Source of the DNA: JAFGVL01 sp964546015
GTDB lineage: Bacteria > Bacteroidota > Bacteroidia > Bacteroidales > Paludibacteraceae
NCBI GenBank assembly: GCA_964546015.1
Contig: CAZJHO010000006.1
Coordinates: forward strand, 1 to 64,000
Reading direction: 5' to 3'
DNA: 64,000 nucleotides
In this document: positions 1 to 7,963 of the stretch, piece after piece
How positions within the stretch are numbered: position 1 is the first letter of the stretch
Layout of the letters: every line of letters starts with the position of its first letter
Notes under the pieces: model-generated
What the model saw: only the letters and a program-made list of their open reading frames with translations
What the model was told of the DNA's origin: nothing
Database searches by the model: none
Program-made: the position numbers and the translations under genes

Positions 1-142
1 CCTGTCCAACGGAATAACCCACCGAGCCTCCGCTGCCCGAAGCATTACCGCCTGTGGCGTTAACGCTTTCCTGTGCCTGTAGTCCTGTCAGTCGAAGTCC
101 CAACAAAAGTACGGCGGTTAATTTTATTCGTTTGTGTAGCAT
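1..142 (-). CDS. Secreted protein, N-terminal fragment (runs off window)
   Basis: The reading frame opens at an ATG (142-140) and is still open at base 1, giving 47 residues. It starts MLHKRIKLTAVLLLGLRLTG followed by LQAQ, which reads as a signal peptide with cleavage near residue 24. The mature start, ESVNATGGNASGSGG and then SVGYSVGQ, is a recurrent N-terminus of Bacteroidota secreted proteins that usually end in a type A T9SS sorting domain. That family link is from memory of the motif. The C-terminus is outside the window, so neither the sorting domain nor a function can be confirmed. Confidence 0.7.
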   Translation of the reverse strand, partial: MLHKRIKLTAVLLLGLRLTGLQAQESVNATGGNASGSGGSVGYSVGQ

Positions 143-264
143 TTTTGGTCTCCTTATTTTAAAGTGTTAATAGTTATTTATTTTTCATTTTTGTCTGTTT
201 CATGGTTGTTGCTGGGTTTTCTCCAATGAACGAAGCGGATTGCATATCATCTCTTAAATATACG

Positions 265-294
265 CAAAAATACAATAATTTTTCGCAAACAAAA
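265..294 (-). promoter_or_regulatory. Bacteroidota-type promoter for the 1-142 gene
   Basis: On the minus strand TATTTTTG (272-265) matches the TAnnTTTG -7 consensus. A TTTG lies at 293-290, about 17 bases upstream. Transcription would begin near 258 and leave a leader of roughly 115 bases. Confidence 0.5.
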
Positions 295-433
295 TAATTT
301 GAAAAACATTTAAAATCAAGTAATTACTTTGTCTTAATAGATGCGTATTTGTAATGTCTTTTTTTTAATTTTGTAGAAATGAATCGATGAAATGCGTATG
401 TTGTTCAATCTTTTGGATGATATGTAAAAATAA

Positions 434-467
434 AAATCCCGCCAAACTGAAAAGTTTGGCGGGATTT
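434..467 (-). terminator. Rho-independent terminator after uxaA
   Basis: A perfect 15-bp stem (434-448 with 453-467) has a GAAA loop. The stem is GC-rich in the middle with A/T tracts at both ends, so it could act in both directions. On the minus strand it lies about 30 bases past the uxaA stop. Confidence 0.8.
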
Positions 468-496
468 ACTTATCAATTATTGATAAGTAACAATTA

Positions 497-1987
497 CTAC
501 AAAGTAACTCCTGTTTTAAAGATAGCAATTTCGCGAGAGTCGGTTTTTTCATGATTAACCCATTCGCCATTAGCTACTTTGATTACATATTGGATAAATT
601 CTTCGTGTAAATCTTCCATTGATTTTCCTTGTAATAAACTACCTGCGTTGAAGTCAATCCAGTTTGGTTTATTTTCGTACAATGGAGTATTGGTAGAAAT
701 TTTCATGGTTGGTACGAAACTACCGAACGGCGTACCACGACCGGTTGTAAACAATACCATTTGACATCCGCAAGAGCCGAGAGCAGTAGCAGCAACCAAA
801 TCGTTACCCGGTGAGCTCAATAAGTTCAAACCACGAGTTTTTAAGCGGTCTCCATACATCAATACATCTTTTACATAGGATTTACCGCATTTTTGGGTAC
901 AACCGAGCGATTTTTCTTCCAAAGTAGAGATACCTCCCGCTTTGTTTCCCGGCGATGGGTTTTCGTACACAGGTTGTTCGTTTTTGATAAAGTATTCTTT
1001 GAAATCGTTGATCAAATGAACAGTTTTGTCGAACATCTCAACGGTTTCGCAACGGTTCATTAAGATAGTTTCAGCACCGAACATTTCAGGTACTTCAGTC
1101 AAAACGGTTGTTCCGCCTTGTGCTACCAAGAAATCGGAGAATACACCCAACAATGGGTTAGCTGTAATGCCTGAGAAGCCGTCAGAACCACCGCATTTCA
1201 AACCTACACGAAGTTCCGAAATAGGGCATTCTTCACGCTTATCTTTTGAAGCGATAGCGTAAATTTCTTTCAAAAGTTTAACCCCTTCGGCAATTTCGTC
1301 TTTTACTTTCTGGGTAACCATAAATTTGATGCGAGATTCATCAAATTCGCCCAAAAATTCGCGGAATTGATCCGGTTGGTTATTTTCACAACCTAAGCCA
1401 AGTACCAAAACACCACCTGCATTTGGATGAAGTACTATGTTACGAAGGATTTTACGGGTTGTTTCGTGATCATCGCCCAATTGGGAACAGCCATAGTTGT
1501 GTACAAACACTTCCATGGCATCAACGCCTTTCAATTCGCCGATTTCTTTTTTGAATTCGCGGATAATAGTTTGTCCAATACCGTTTACACAACCAACGGT
1601 AGGTACAATCCAAATTTCGTTGCGGATACCTACTTCGCCGTTCTTGCGTTTGTAACCGTTGAATTTCAAATCTCTTTTAGGGATGTCTAATTCAACTTTT
1701 ACAGGCTCATATTTGTAATCCAACAAACCTTCGAGGTTAGTTTTGATATTCTTTTCATTTACCAATCCGCCTTGCGCAATAGCATTAATAGCGTGTCCGA
1801 TTGGGAAACCGTATTTAATTATATTTTCGTTTACAGCTAATGTTTTCAACGCAAATTTATGTCCGGCAGGAATAGTTTCGACAAGTGTGATTTCTACACC
1901 TTCTACATTCACTTTTGTTCCGGCAGGTTGCTCCAAGATGGCTACAGCCACATTGTCGGCAGGATTTATTTTTAAATAGTTAGTCAT
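497..1987 (-). CDS. uxaA: Altronate dehydratase UxaA
   Basis: UxaA dehydrates D-altronate to 2-keto-3-deoxy-D-gluconate in the cytoplasm, the third step of galacturonate breakdown. The 496-aa protein matches the family length. An N-terminal SAF-like domain covers about residues 1-95, and the catalytic domain begins near residue 110 with FNGYKRKNGEVGIRNEIW. Conserved stretches include VHNYGCSQLGDDH, LGLGCENNQPDQ, LKCGGSDGFSGITANPLLG and, near the end, SCGCQMVLFTTGRGTPFGS. The start is the ATG at 1987. It lies 147 bases downstream of uxaB on the same strand, and the two are probably co-transcribed, with an inverted repeat in the gap that may change their relative output. A terminator follows. 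The assignment is secure from the whole sequence and its pathway neighbours. Confidence 0.95.
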   Translation of the reverse strand: MTNYLKINPADNVAVAILEQPAGTKVNVEGVEITLVETIPAGHKFALKTLAVNENIIKYGFPIGHAINAIAQGGLVNEKNIKTNLEGLLDYKYEPVKVELDIPKRDLKFNGYKRKNGEVGIRNEIWIVPTVGCVNGIGQTIIREFKKEIGELKGVDAMEVFVHNYGCSQLGDDHETTRKILRNIVLHPNAGGVLVLGLGCENNQPDQFREFLGEFDESRIKFMVTQKVKDEIAEGVKLLKEIYAIASKDKREECPISELRVGLKCGGSDGFSGITANPLLGVFSDFLVAQGGTTVLTEVPEMFGAETILMNRCETVEMFDKTVHLINDFKEYFIKNEQPVYENPSPGNKAGGISTLEEKSLGCTQKCGKSYVKDVLMYGDRLKTRGLNLLSSPGNDLVAATALGSCGCQMVLFTTGRGTPFGSFVPTMKISTNTPLYENKPNWIDFNAGSLLQGKSMEDLHEEFIQYVIKVANGEWVNHEKTDSREIAIFKTGVTL

Positions 1988-2023
1988 CTCTTAATTTTTT
2001 AGTTTTAAAGATTAAAAAAACAA

Positions 2024-2116
2024 AAATTTACCACTAAAATCCACAAAGAAAATTCACAAAGAACACAAAATACTTTGTGCTCTTTGTGCATTCTTAGAGT
2101 CCTTTGTGGTAAAAAT
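2024..2116. repeat. Imperfect inverted repeat with CACAAAG motifs between uxaB and uxaA
   Basis: Two arms of about 40-45 bases (roughly 2024-2070 and 2073-2116) are imperfect reverse complements. Both are built from short repeats of the type CACAAAG or CTTTGTG. The element fills most of the 147-base gap and would fold into a long RNA hairpin in the uxaB-uxaA transcript. It resembles the dispersed hairpin repeats common in Bacteroidota intergenic DNA. Confidence 0.6.
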
Positions 2117-2134
2117 ACTTTTTTGAACAGTAGG

Positions 2135-3574
2135 TTACACGATCGATTTAACTACTTCTAACATTCCTTTTTCTTGGATAGCTGTTAAGTAGTTTTCGAT
2201 TTTAGCAGTTAAGCCAGGGATTTTGTTCAAATCTTCGCCCCAGATAAACTCAGCGCTTAATACGCCTTCGGTTACTTTCTTAATATCGCCTGTAGCCCAA
2301 AGGTTTTTCAATAGGTCGATAATAGCTGCATCGTCATTTGGCGTGATTTCGTCGTTACCGCGTTTGCCACCTTTGTAGTAGGTAATGATGCCTGCCAAAC
2401 CAAGAGTTAATGCATCAGGTAATTTTCCGTTCTTTTGAGTGTAAATTTTCAATCCCGGAAGATCGCGGGTTTTAAATTTAGGGAATGAGTTAAGCATAAT
2501 GCTTGTTACGAAGTGTTTTACAAACGGATTGCGGAAACGCTCCATTACATCAGCAGAGTATTGCTCCAATTGATCTTTTGGCAAGTTCAAAGTGCTCATC
2601 AACTCTTCGTTCATCGCTTTACGAACGAATTTACCAAGAATAGGATCTTCGCAAATTTCGCGAACTGTATCTAACCCTGAAAGGTAACCTACAGGAGAAA
2701 GAACCGTGTGAGGACCATTCAAAAGAGTTACTTTGCGTTCGTGGTAAGGGCTTTCGTCAGGAACGAACAATACATTCAATCCTGCTTTATCCGCAGGGAA
2801 TTCTTTAGCTACCGATTCAGGAGCTTCGATTACCCAAAAGTGGAAAATTTCGGCTTTCACTACCAAATTATCTTTTAATTGAATTTTTGCCAAAATTTCA
2901 TCGATAGTATCCTTAGGATAGCCGGGTACGATACGGTCAACCAATGTAGAGTAAACACCACAAGCACCATCGAACCATGCTTTGAAATCAGCACCAAGGT
3001 TCCAGTGTTCGATGTATTGGTTGATACATTTTTTCAATTCTTTACCGTTGTGGAAAATCAGTTCGCAAGGGAAAATGATTAAACCTTTGCTCATATCGCC
3101 ATTGAAAGTCTTGAAACGGTGGTAAAGCAATTGTACCAATTTGCCTGGATAAGAAGAAGCAGGTTTGTCATCTAATTTGCAAGCAGGATCGAAAGCTATA
3201 CCGGCTTCGGTTGTATTTGAAATAACAAAACGCATTTCAGGGTTTTCAGCCAATTTCATATACTCGTTAAATTGAATATAAGGGTTCAAAGCACGACTGA
3301 TTACATCGATAAGCTCAATGCTATCAACAGTTTTTCCTTTGTCTAAACCTTGAAGATTCAAGTGATAAAGGCAATCTTGTTCGTTCAACATGTCAATCAT
3401 CCCGTTTCCGATTGGTTGTACTACAACAACGCTGCTGTTGAAGTTGACTTTTTTGTTCATGTTCCACACAATCCAATCTGCAAATGCGCGTAAGAAGTTA
3501 CCTTCACCAAATTGGATAATTCTCTCAGGATAGGTTTGTGCCCCTTTTGCAGTAGCACGGCTTAATTTTTCCAT
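2135..3574 (-). CDS. uxaB: Tagaturonate reductase UxaB (altronate oxidoreductase)
   Basis: UxaB uses NADH to reduce D-tagaturonate to D-altronate, the second step of galacturonate catabolism. The protein has 479 aa, close to the enterobacterial enzyme. It has the mannitol-dehydrogenase layout: an N-terminal nucleotide-binding domain opening with IIQFGEGNFLRAFADWIVW near residue 19, and a C-terminal domain with KVTLLNGPHTVLSPVGYLSG near residue 285. The ATG at 3574 has a minus-strand -7 box upstream. uxaA follows on the same strand. The mannitol-dehydrogenase family also contains fructuronate reductase (UxuB), but uxaA beside it and uxaC across the divergent gap favour UxaB. Confidence 0.93.
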   Translation of the reverse strand: MEKLSRATAKGAQTYPERIIQFGEGNFLRAFADWIVWNMNKKVNFNSSVVVVQPIGNGMIDMLNEQDCLYHLNLQGLDKGKTVDSIELIDVISRALNPYIQFNEYMKLAENPEMRFVISNTTEAGIAFDPACKLDDKPASSYPGKLVQLLYHRFKTFNGDMSKGLIIFPCELIFHNGKELKKCINQYIEHWNLGADFKAWFDGACGVYSTLVDRIVPGYPKDTIDEILAKIQLKDNLVVKAEIFHFWVIEAPESVAKEFPADKAGLNVLFVPDESPYHERKVTLLNGPHTVLSPVGYLSGLDTVREICEDPILGKFVRKAMNEELMSTLNLPKDQLEQYSADVMERFRNPFVKHFVTSIMLNSFPKFKTRDLPGLKIYTQKNGKLPDALTLGLAGIITYYKGGKRGNDEITPNDDAAIIDLLKNLWATGDIKKVTEGVLSAEFIWGEDLNKIPGLTAKIENYLTAIQEKGMLEVVKSIV

Positions 3575-3624
3575 AGGACTAAAGTTTATATTATTGATTA
3601 ATTAAATTATTGACAAAAGTGCAA

Positions 3625-3632
3625 CAAAAATA
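3625..3632 (-). promoter_or_regulatory. -7 box for uxaB-uxaA
   Basis: Reading the minus strand, TATTTTTG fits TAnnTTTG and lies about 50 bases before the uxaB ATG. No TTTG is seen at the expected -33 distance, so the promoter may need an activator or be weak. Confidence 0.45.
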
Positions 3633-3981
3633 TCAAAATCTTTTTAAAATAAAAATTAAGAGTTAGACTAAATATAAAAGAGATTGTCCAAATAGGCGAT
3701 TTGTGTAGGAAAAATTTGTCGTTTCTTCAACTGAGAAAGACCAAAAAAGTTTGGATTAATACTTTCGTCTTTTATTTGAATATAATTATGATACATTACG
3801 CTTTTAGAGAAAAAATAATACTGGTTTTAACAAAGGTCAAGATGTCAAAAAAAAGATTGTTTTAAAGTGTATTAACAGGTGGATCTTAAGTGCTGATATA
3901 TTCTTCTTCAAACTATAGTAAGTATATATAAAATAGGAAAAAACCAATTTATACTTGACTCGTTTTTTGTTGAAATGATTG

Positions 3982-3989
3982 TATATTTG
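3982..3989 (+). promoter_or_regulatory. -7 box for the GtrA-like gene
   Basis: TATATTTG matches the -7 consensus, 28 bases before the GTG start at 4017. The nearest TTG upstream (3955-3957) is slightly too far for the usual spacing. Confidence 0.45.
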
Positions 3990-4016
3990 TGAGTTCGATT
4001 TTTTGTAATCCGTAGT

Positions 4017-4424
4017 GTGAGCCTAACCAAATTCATAAAGAAAAATAAATCGAAGTTGAATAAAGAATTTATTCGCTTTCTTGTAGTGGGTGTTGTAGCT
4101 ACAGCTATTCATTATAGTATCTACTTATTGTTGTTAAATGTGCTTAATCCTACCATAGCCTATACTGTTGGCTATGCGGGTAGCTTTTGTTGTAATTTTT
4201 TATTGACAAATCTTTTTACTTTTAGAACTCATCCTACCGTTAAGCGAGGAGTAGGGTTTGTAGTCAGCCATGCTATTAATTACGGACTGCATATTATTTT
4301 ACTTAATCTGTTTTTATCCTTGTCTGTACCCGAAGAATGGGCTCCTGTACCTGTTTATATAATAGCAATACCTGTTAATTTTTTGTTAATTCGTTTTGCA
4401 TTTAAATCGAAGTGGACTTCGTAA
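4017..4424 (+). CDS. GtrA-like four-helix membrane protein
   Basis: The 135-aa protein has four hydrophobic segments, about residues 19-40, 48-68, 78-100 and 110-128, in the pattern of the GtrA family (for example FLVVGVVATAIHYSIYLLLL and YAGSFCCNFLLTNLFTF). Family members are thought to move lipid-linked sugars or help decorate surface polysaccharides. The start is GTG at 4017. There is no in-frame ATG upstream, and an in-frame stop at 3990-3992 prevents extension. It stands alone between the uxaB-uxaA and uxaC arms and has no evident role in uronate breakdown. The family is clear; the substrate is unknown. Confidence 0.8.
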   Translation: MSLTKFIKKNKSKLNKEFIRFLVVGVVATAIHYSIYLLLLNVLNPTIAYTVGYAGSFCCNFLLTNLFTFRTHPTVKRGVGFVVSHAINYGLHIILLNLFLSLSVPEEWAPVPVYIIAIPVNFLLIRFAFKSKWTS

Positions 4425-4814
4425 AATGAATAAACTAAAGAGGGATTACTTGTAATGTTAGTGTAATCCTTTGGGATTTTGGTTTATAAATTAAATCTTA
4501 TCTAAAGGTTATTCTCAATTTGTTCCGGATCGTTGGTGTATTCTGCCGGACAGAGATATGCAATATATCCGGTGTTATCCTGCTTTGTTTTTTTTCTGTA
4601 TCGTACTAGTCAGCGTATATTTTAGCCATATCAAAGATTCGGGATAAGTAAGTAGTGATTCAACAGGTAATTCGTGTTGCTATGGCTGCTACATAGAGTA
4701 ACTAAAATATCATTTTCTTTTGATATTTGAAAAAAAATACTATTTTTGTCAAACTCAAAGAAAGAGAAATAATAACTAAAATATTAATTATTAACTAAAA
4801 ACTGAGAAATTGCT
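4425..4814. other. Intergenic region with weak hairpin and uxaC promoter
   Basis: In this 390-base gap a 7-bp hairpin (4443-4449 with 4463-4469) followed by a T-rich stretch may end the GtrA-like transcript. The uxaC promoter lies at 4719-4748. The middle part (about 4510-4690) has no recognisable gene or repeat. Confidence 0.5.
4719..4748 (+). promoter_or_regulatory. Promoter for uxaC
   Basis: TTTG at 4719-4722 and TATTTTTG at 4741-4748 are 18 bases apart, close to the Bacteroidota consensus. The leader to the uxaC ATG is about 60 bases. Confidence 0.65.
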
Positions 4815-6221
4815 ATGAAAAAATTCATGGATGAAAATTTCGTGTTAGACACGAAAACAGCACAAACGCTTTATCACGAACATTCGAAACACTTACCGAT
4901 TATCGATTATCACTGCCATTTAGATCCAAAAATGATAGCTATGGATCGTAAATTTGAAAACCTTGGGCAAATTTGGTTGGAAGGTGATCACTATAAATGG
5001 CGTGCGATGCGTACTAATGGTGTAGATGAGCGTTTCTGTACAGGGAAAGATACTACTTGGTACGAAAAATTCGAAAAATGGGCTGAAACTGTTCCTTATA
5101 CCATGCGTAATCCTCTTTATCACTGGACACATTCGGAATTGAAAGCTGCGTTTGGTGTAGAAAAAATATTGAATCCTAAAACTGCTCGTGAGATCTACGA
5201 TGAGTGTACGGCTAAATTGCAAACTCCTGAGTATTCAGCTCGTGGTTTGATGCGTAAATTTAAAGTGGAAGTGGTTTGTACTACCGATGATCCTATCGAT
5301 ACATTAGAATATCATATCCAGTTGAAAAATGAAGGATTTGAAGTAAAAGTGCTTCCAACATGGCGCCCTGACAAAGCGATGGCTGTGGAAGTTCCTGCTG
5401 ATTTTCGTGCTTATGTGGAGAAATTATCTGAAATATCAGGTGTAAAAATTAGTAAATTCCAAGATTTGATTGAAGCACTTCAAAAACGCCACGATTTCTT
5501 TGCCGAAGTTGGTTGTAAACTATCCGACCATGGTATTGAAGAGTTCTATGCAGAAGACTACACGCAAGCCGAAATTGACACTATTTTCAATAAAGTGTAT
5601 GGCGGTACATTCTTAACAAAAGAAGAAATCTTGAAGTTTAAATCGGCAATGATGTACGAAGGTGCAATCATGGATCACGCCAAAGGTTGGACGCAACAAT
5701 TCCACTATGGTGCTATCCGCAATAACAATACTCGTTTGTTCAAACAATTAGGTCCTGATACAGGTTTCGATTCAATTGGCGACTTTACTGTAGCTAAAGC
5801 AATGTCTAAATTCTTGAACCGTTTGGATACTAACAATAAATTGGCGAAAACTATTCTTTACAACTTGAATCCTCGCGATAACGATCTGATCACTACTATG
5901 ATCGGTAACTTCCAAGATGGTTCGGTAGCGGGTAAAATTCAATTCGGTTCAGGATGGTGGTTCTTGGATCAAAAAATTGGTATGGAAGCGCAAATGAATT
6001 CACTTTCGGTACTTGGTTTGTTAAGCCGCTTTGTAGGTATGTTGACAGACTCTCGCAGTTTCTTATCGTATCCTCGTCACGAGTATTTCCGCCGCATTCT
6101 TTGTAACCTTATCGGTAACGATGTTGAAGCGGGATTGCTTCCTGAATCTGAACTTGATTTTATGGGTAAAATGGTTGAGAATATCAGCTATTACAATGCA
6201 AAAGAGTTCTTTAAATTCTAA
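4815..6221 (+). CDS. uxaC: Uronate isomerase UxaC
   Basis: UxaC isomerises D-galacturonate to D-tagaturonate (and glucuronate to fructuronate), the first step after uptake. The 468-aa length equals the family norm. The metal-binding HxH motif is in IIDYHCHLDP (His33, His35). Other family blocks are LEGDHYKWRAMRTNGV and GWTQQFHYGAIRNNNTRLF, and near the C-terminus SFLSYPRHEYFRRILCNLIG. It has its own promoter at 4719-4748 and a strong terminator directly after, so it is probably transcribed alone, facing away from uxaB-uxaA across the GtrA-like gene. Confidence 0.96.
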   Translation: MKKFMDENFVLDTKTAQTLYHEHSKHLPIIDYHCHLDPKMIAMDRKFENLGQIWLEGDHYKWRAMRTNGVDERFCTGKDTTWYEKFEKWAETVPYTMRNPLYHWTHSELKAAFGVEKILNPKTAREIYDECTAKLQTPEYSARGLMRKFKVEVVCTTDDPIDTLEYHIQLKNEGFEVKVLPTWRPDKAMAVEVPADFRAYVEKLSEISGVKISKFQDLIEALQKRHDFFAEVGCKLSDHGIEEFYAEDYTQAEIDTIFNKVYGGTFLTKEEILKFKSAMMYEGAIMDHAKGWTQQFHYGAIRNNNTRLFKQLGPDTGFDSIGDFTVAKAMSKFLNRLDTNNKLAKTILYNLNPRDNDLITTMIGNFQDGSVAGKIQFGSGWWFLDQKIGMEAQMNSLSVLGLLSRFVGMLTDSRSFLSYPRHEYFRRILCNLIGNDVEAGLLPESELDFMGKMVENISYYNAKEFFKF

Positions 6222-6248
6222 AGTAAAGAGTCTTAGTTAATATAACTT

Positions 6249-6290
6249 AAAAAGTCCGCAGGCAATTTGCCTGCGGACTTTTTTTATTTG
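6249..6290 (+). terminator. Rho-independent terminator after uxaC
   Basis: A near-perfect stem (6249-6265 with 6267-6283, GC core CCGCAGGC) is followed by a run of T. It lies 28 bases past the uxaC stop. Confidence 0.9.
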
Positions 6291-6337
6291 TTGCTCAAAA
6301 CTTATTCACATAAGTTTTAACTTTCAACTATTTAATA

Positions 6338-6345
6338 TATATTTG
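6338..6345 (+). promoter_or_regulatory. -7 box for kdgK
   Basis: TATATTTG lies 62 bases before the kdgK ATG and after the uxaC terminator. A good -33 element is not evident. Confidence 0.5.
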
Positions 6346-6407
6346 CAGGCGATTTTTTAAAAATAATTCAAAAACATATTTTTTAATCATTTATCTAAAA
6401 ACAAATT

Positions 6408-7451
6408 ATGAGCAAAAAAATTGTAACCTTCGGAGAAATTATGTTGCGTTTGGCAACTCCCGGCTACCAACGCTTTAGTCAAGCTTCTGAATTTACAGCT
6501 ACTTTTGGTGGTGGTGAAGCTAATGTTGCCGTTTCTTTGGCAAACTATGGTATGGATGCTTCATTTGTAACCCGTTTACCTAAAAACGACATTGCGCAAT
6601 CGGCTATCATGAGCCTTCGCAAACAAAATGTTAATACCGGCAATATTATCTTCGGTGGTGACCGTGTTGGTATTTATTTCCTTGAAACAGGTGCTGTTGC
6701 TCGTGCTTCTAAAGTAGTTTACGACCGTGCAGGCTCTGCTATCGCTGATATCAAACCGGGTATGATCAACTGGAAAGAAGTATTGAAAGGTGCAGATTGG
6801 TTCCACTGGACAGGTATCACTCCGGCTTTATCGCAAGGTGCCGCTGATGCTTGTTTAGAAGCTATCAAAACAGCTAATGAAATGGGTGTGATGGTTTCTA
6901 CCGATTTGAATTTCCGTAAAAACTTATGGAAATATGGTAAAACTGCTGCAGAAGTAATGCCTGCTTTAGTTGAAGGTTGTGATGTTATACTTGGTAACGA
7001 AGAAGATGCTGAAATGGTATTCGGCATTAAACCTGAAGGTTTTGATTCTCACCACACAGGCGGCGAAGTAAATGCTGCTGAATTTGAGTCGGTGTGTACT
7101 CAATTGATGAAAAAATTCCCACGCGCTAAAAAAGTAATTATCACGCTTCGTGGTTCTATTAATGCTAACCACAACACTTGGAGAGGCTGTTTGTATTCTA
7201 ACGGTTCGTTGAAAGTTTCTAAAGGATACGATATTACTCACATCGTTGACCGTGTAGGTGGTGGTGATTCATTTATGGGTGGTCTTATCTACGGTCTGTT
7301 AACTTACACTAATGATGATCAAAAAGCATTAGAATTTGCAGTGGCAGCTTCTTGCTTGAAACACACTATCTATGGCGACTTTAACTTGGTAACCGTTGAA
7401 GAAGTTGAAAAACTAATGGGTGGAGACGCTTCCGGTCGCGTATCTAGATAA
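6408..7451 (+). CDS. kdgK: 2-dehydro-3-deoxygluconokinase KdgK
   Basis: KdgK phosphorylates 2-keto-3-deoxygluconate with ATP to KDPG, the fourth step of galacturonate catabolism. The protein (347 aa) is a PfkB-family sugar kinase. It has the N-terminal substrate block FGGGEANVAVSLANYGM near residues 33-49, a central STDLNFRKNLW near residue 165, and the C-terminal VDRVGGGDSFMGGLIYG containing the catalytic base Asp287. The sequence and the kdgA neighbour support KDG as substrate over other PfkB substrates. A broken four-helix-bundle gene separates it from kdgA. Confidence 0.93.
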   Translation: MSKKIVTFGEIMLRLATPGYQRFSQASEFTATFGGGEANVAVSLANYGMDASFVTRLPKNDIAQSAIMSLRKQNVNTGNIIFGGDRVGIYFLETGAVARASKVVYDRAGSAIADIKPGMINWKEVLKGADWFHWTGITPALSQGAADACLEAIKTANEMGVMVSTDLNFRKNLWKYGKTAAEVMPALVEGCDVILGNEEDAEMVFGIKPEGFDSHHTGGEVNAAEFESVCTQLMKKFPRAKKVIITLRGSINANHNTWRGCLYSNGSLKVSKGYDITHIVDRVGGGDSFMGGLIYGLLTYTNDDQKALEFAVAASCLKHTIYGDFNLVTVEEVEKLMGGDASGRVSR

Positions 7452-7460
7452 ATTTTATTA

Positions 7461-7538
7461 CAGATTTACAAATTTACAGGTTGAATATTAGAAATCTGTT
7501 GGTTTTTGAAATCTGTAAATCTGTAAGTTTTTAAGTCC
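7461..7538. repeat. Short AATCTGTAAAT repeats before the four-helix-bundle remnant
   Basis: Copies of a CAGATTTACAAATTTACAG-like sequence and its reverse complement lie just upstream of the four-helix-bundle gene. Related AAATCTGTAAAT copies lie at about 7918-7955, directly after it. The gene is thus framed by the same repeat on both sides, which suggests it arrived as a cassette. Confidence 0.5.
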
Positions 7539-7936
7539 ATGAATTCTGATGATTTGAAAAAACGCTTGCCATTATTTGCAGTGCGAACAATAAAAATGGC
7601 AGAAAAGTTGCCTAATACGGCACAGGAAATGTTATCAGGAATCAAATCGTTCGTTCAGGTTCTTCGCCTGGCCCTAATTATAGGGCTGCTTGTTTAGCAA
7701 AATCGAAACGAGATTTTATAAATAAGCTAAAAATGGTGGAAGAAGAATTAGATGAAACAATTTATTGGCTTGAAATAATTATTTTATTGGAATTCCTTCC
7801 TGCAAAATTGTTGGGAGATTTGCTCAAAGAAGGGAATGAATTATTTCTGATAATTACCCGAGCTATAAAAACCAGCAAAGAAAATGAAGAAAAAGAAAAA
7901 TATCGGAAGCAGGAGACTAAATCTGTAAATCCATAA
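7539..7936 (+). pseudogene. Frameshifted four-helix-bundle protein (23S rRNA-IVS type)
   Basis: From the ATG at 7539 the frame reads MNSDDLKKRLPLFAVRTIKM and AEKLPNTA, the usual start of the S23/four-helix-bundle family. It then hits a stop at about 7696. The rest of the family sequence (NQIVRSGSSPGPNYRAAC, then LAKSKRDFINKLKMVEEELD and ETIYWLEII) continues in the -1 frame to 7936. The shift lies near 7622-7628, as if one base were lost after GCACA. No slippery heptamer is visible, so this looks like a broken gene; a sequencing error cannot be excluded. The family includes proteins encoded in 23S rRNA intervening sequences and free-standing copies of unknown function. Confidence 0.75.
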
Positions 7937-7963
7937 ATTAATAAATCTGTAAATATAAATTCG

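Larger units (their letters stand above)
143..496. other. Intergenic region, promoter and terminator only
   Basis: This 354-base AT-rich stretch separates two minus-strand genes. It holds a minus-strand promoter for the 1-142 gene, and a hairpin terminator plus a second small inverted repeat (468-477 with 479-488) just below the uxaA stop. I see no coding remnant or RNA gene in it. Confidence 0.6.
3575..4016. other. Divergent intergenic region between uxaB and the GtrA-like gene
   Basis: This 442-base AT-rich gap lies between divergent genes. It holds a -7 box for uxaB on the minus strand (3632-3625) and one for the GtrA-like gene on the plus strand (3982-3989). I see no ORF remnant and no clear operator, although a uronate regulator site would be expected near here. 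Confidence 0.55.

Noticed and set aside
4017..4424. The GtrA-like gene as a uronate transporter component.
   Set aside because: Its four-helix layout matches GtrA proteins of polysaccharide modification, and ExuT already supplies uptake.
7600..7650. Programmed -1 frameshift in the four-helix-bundle gene.
   Set aside because: No slippery heptamer or downstream stimulatory hairpin is visible at the shift near 7625; a simple mutation is more likely.
7733..7936. A stand-alone 67-aa gene starting at 7733.
   Set aside because: It is only the C-terminal half of the frameshifted four-helix-bundle protein; homologous sequence continues upstream in the same frame.
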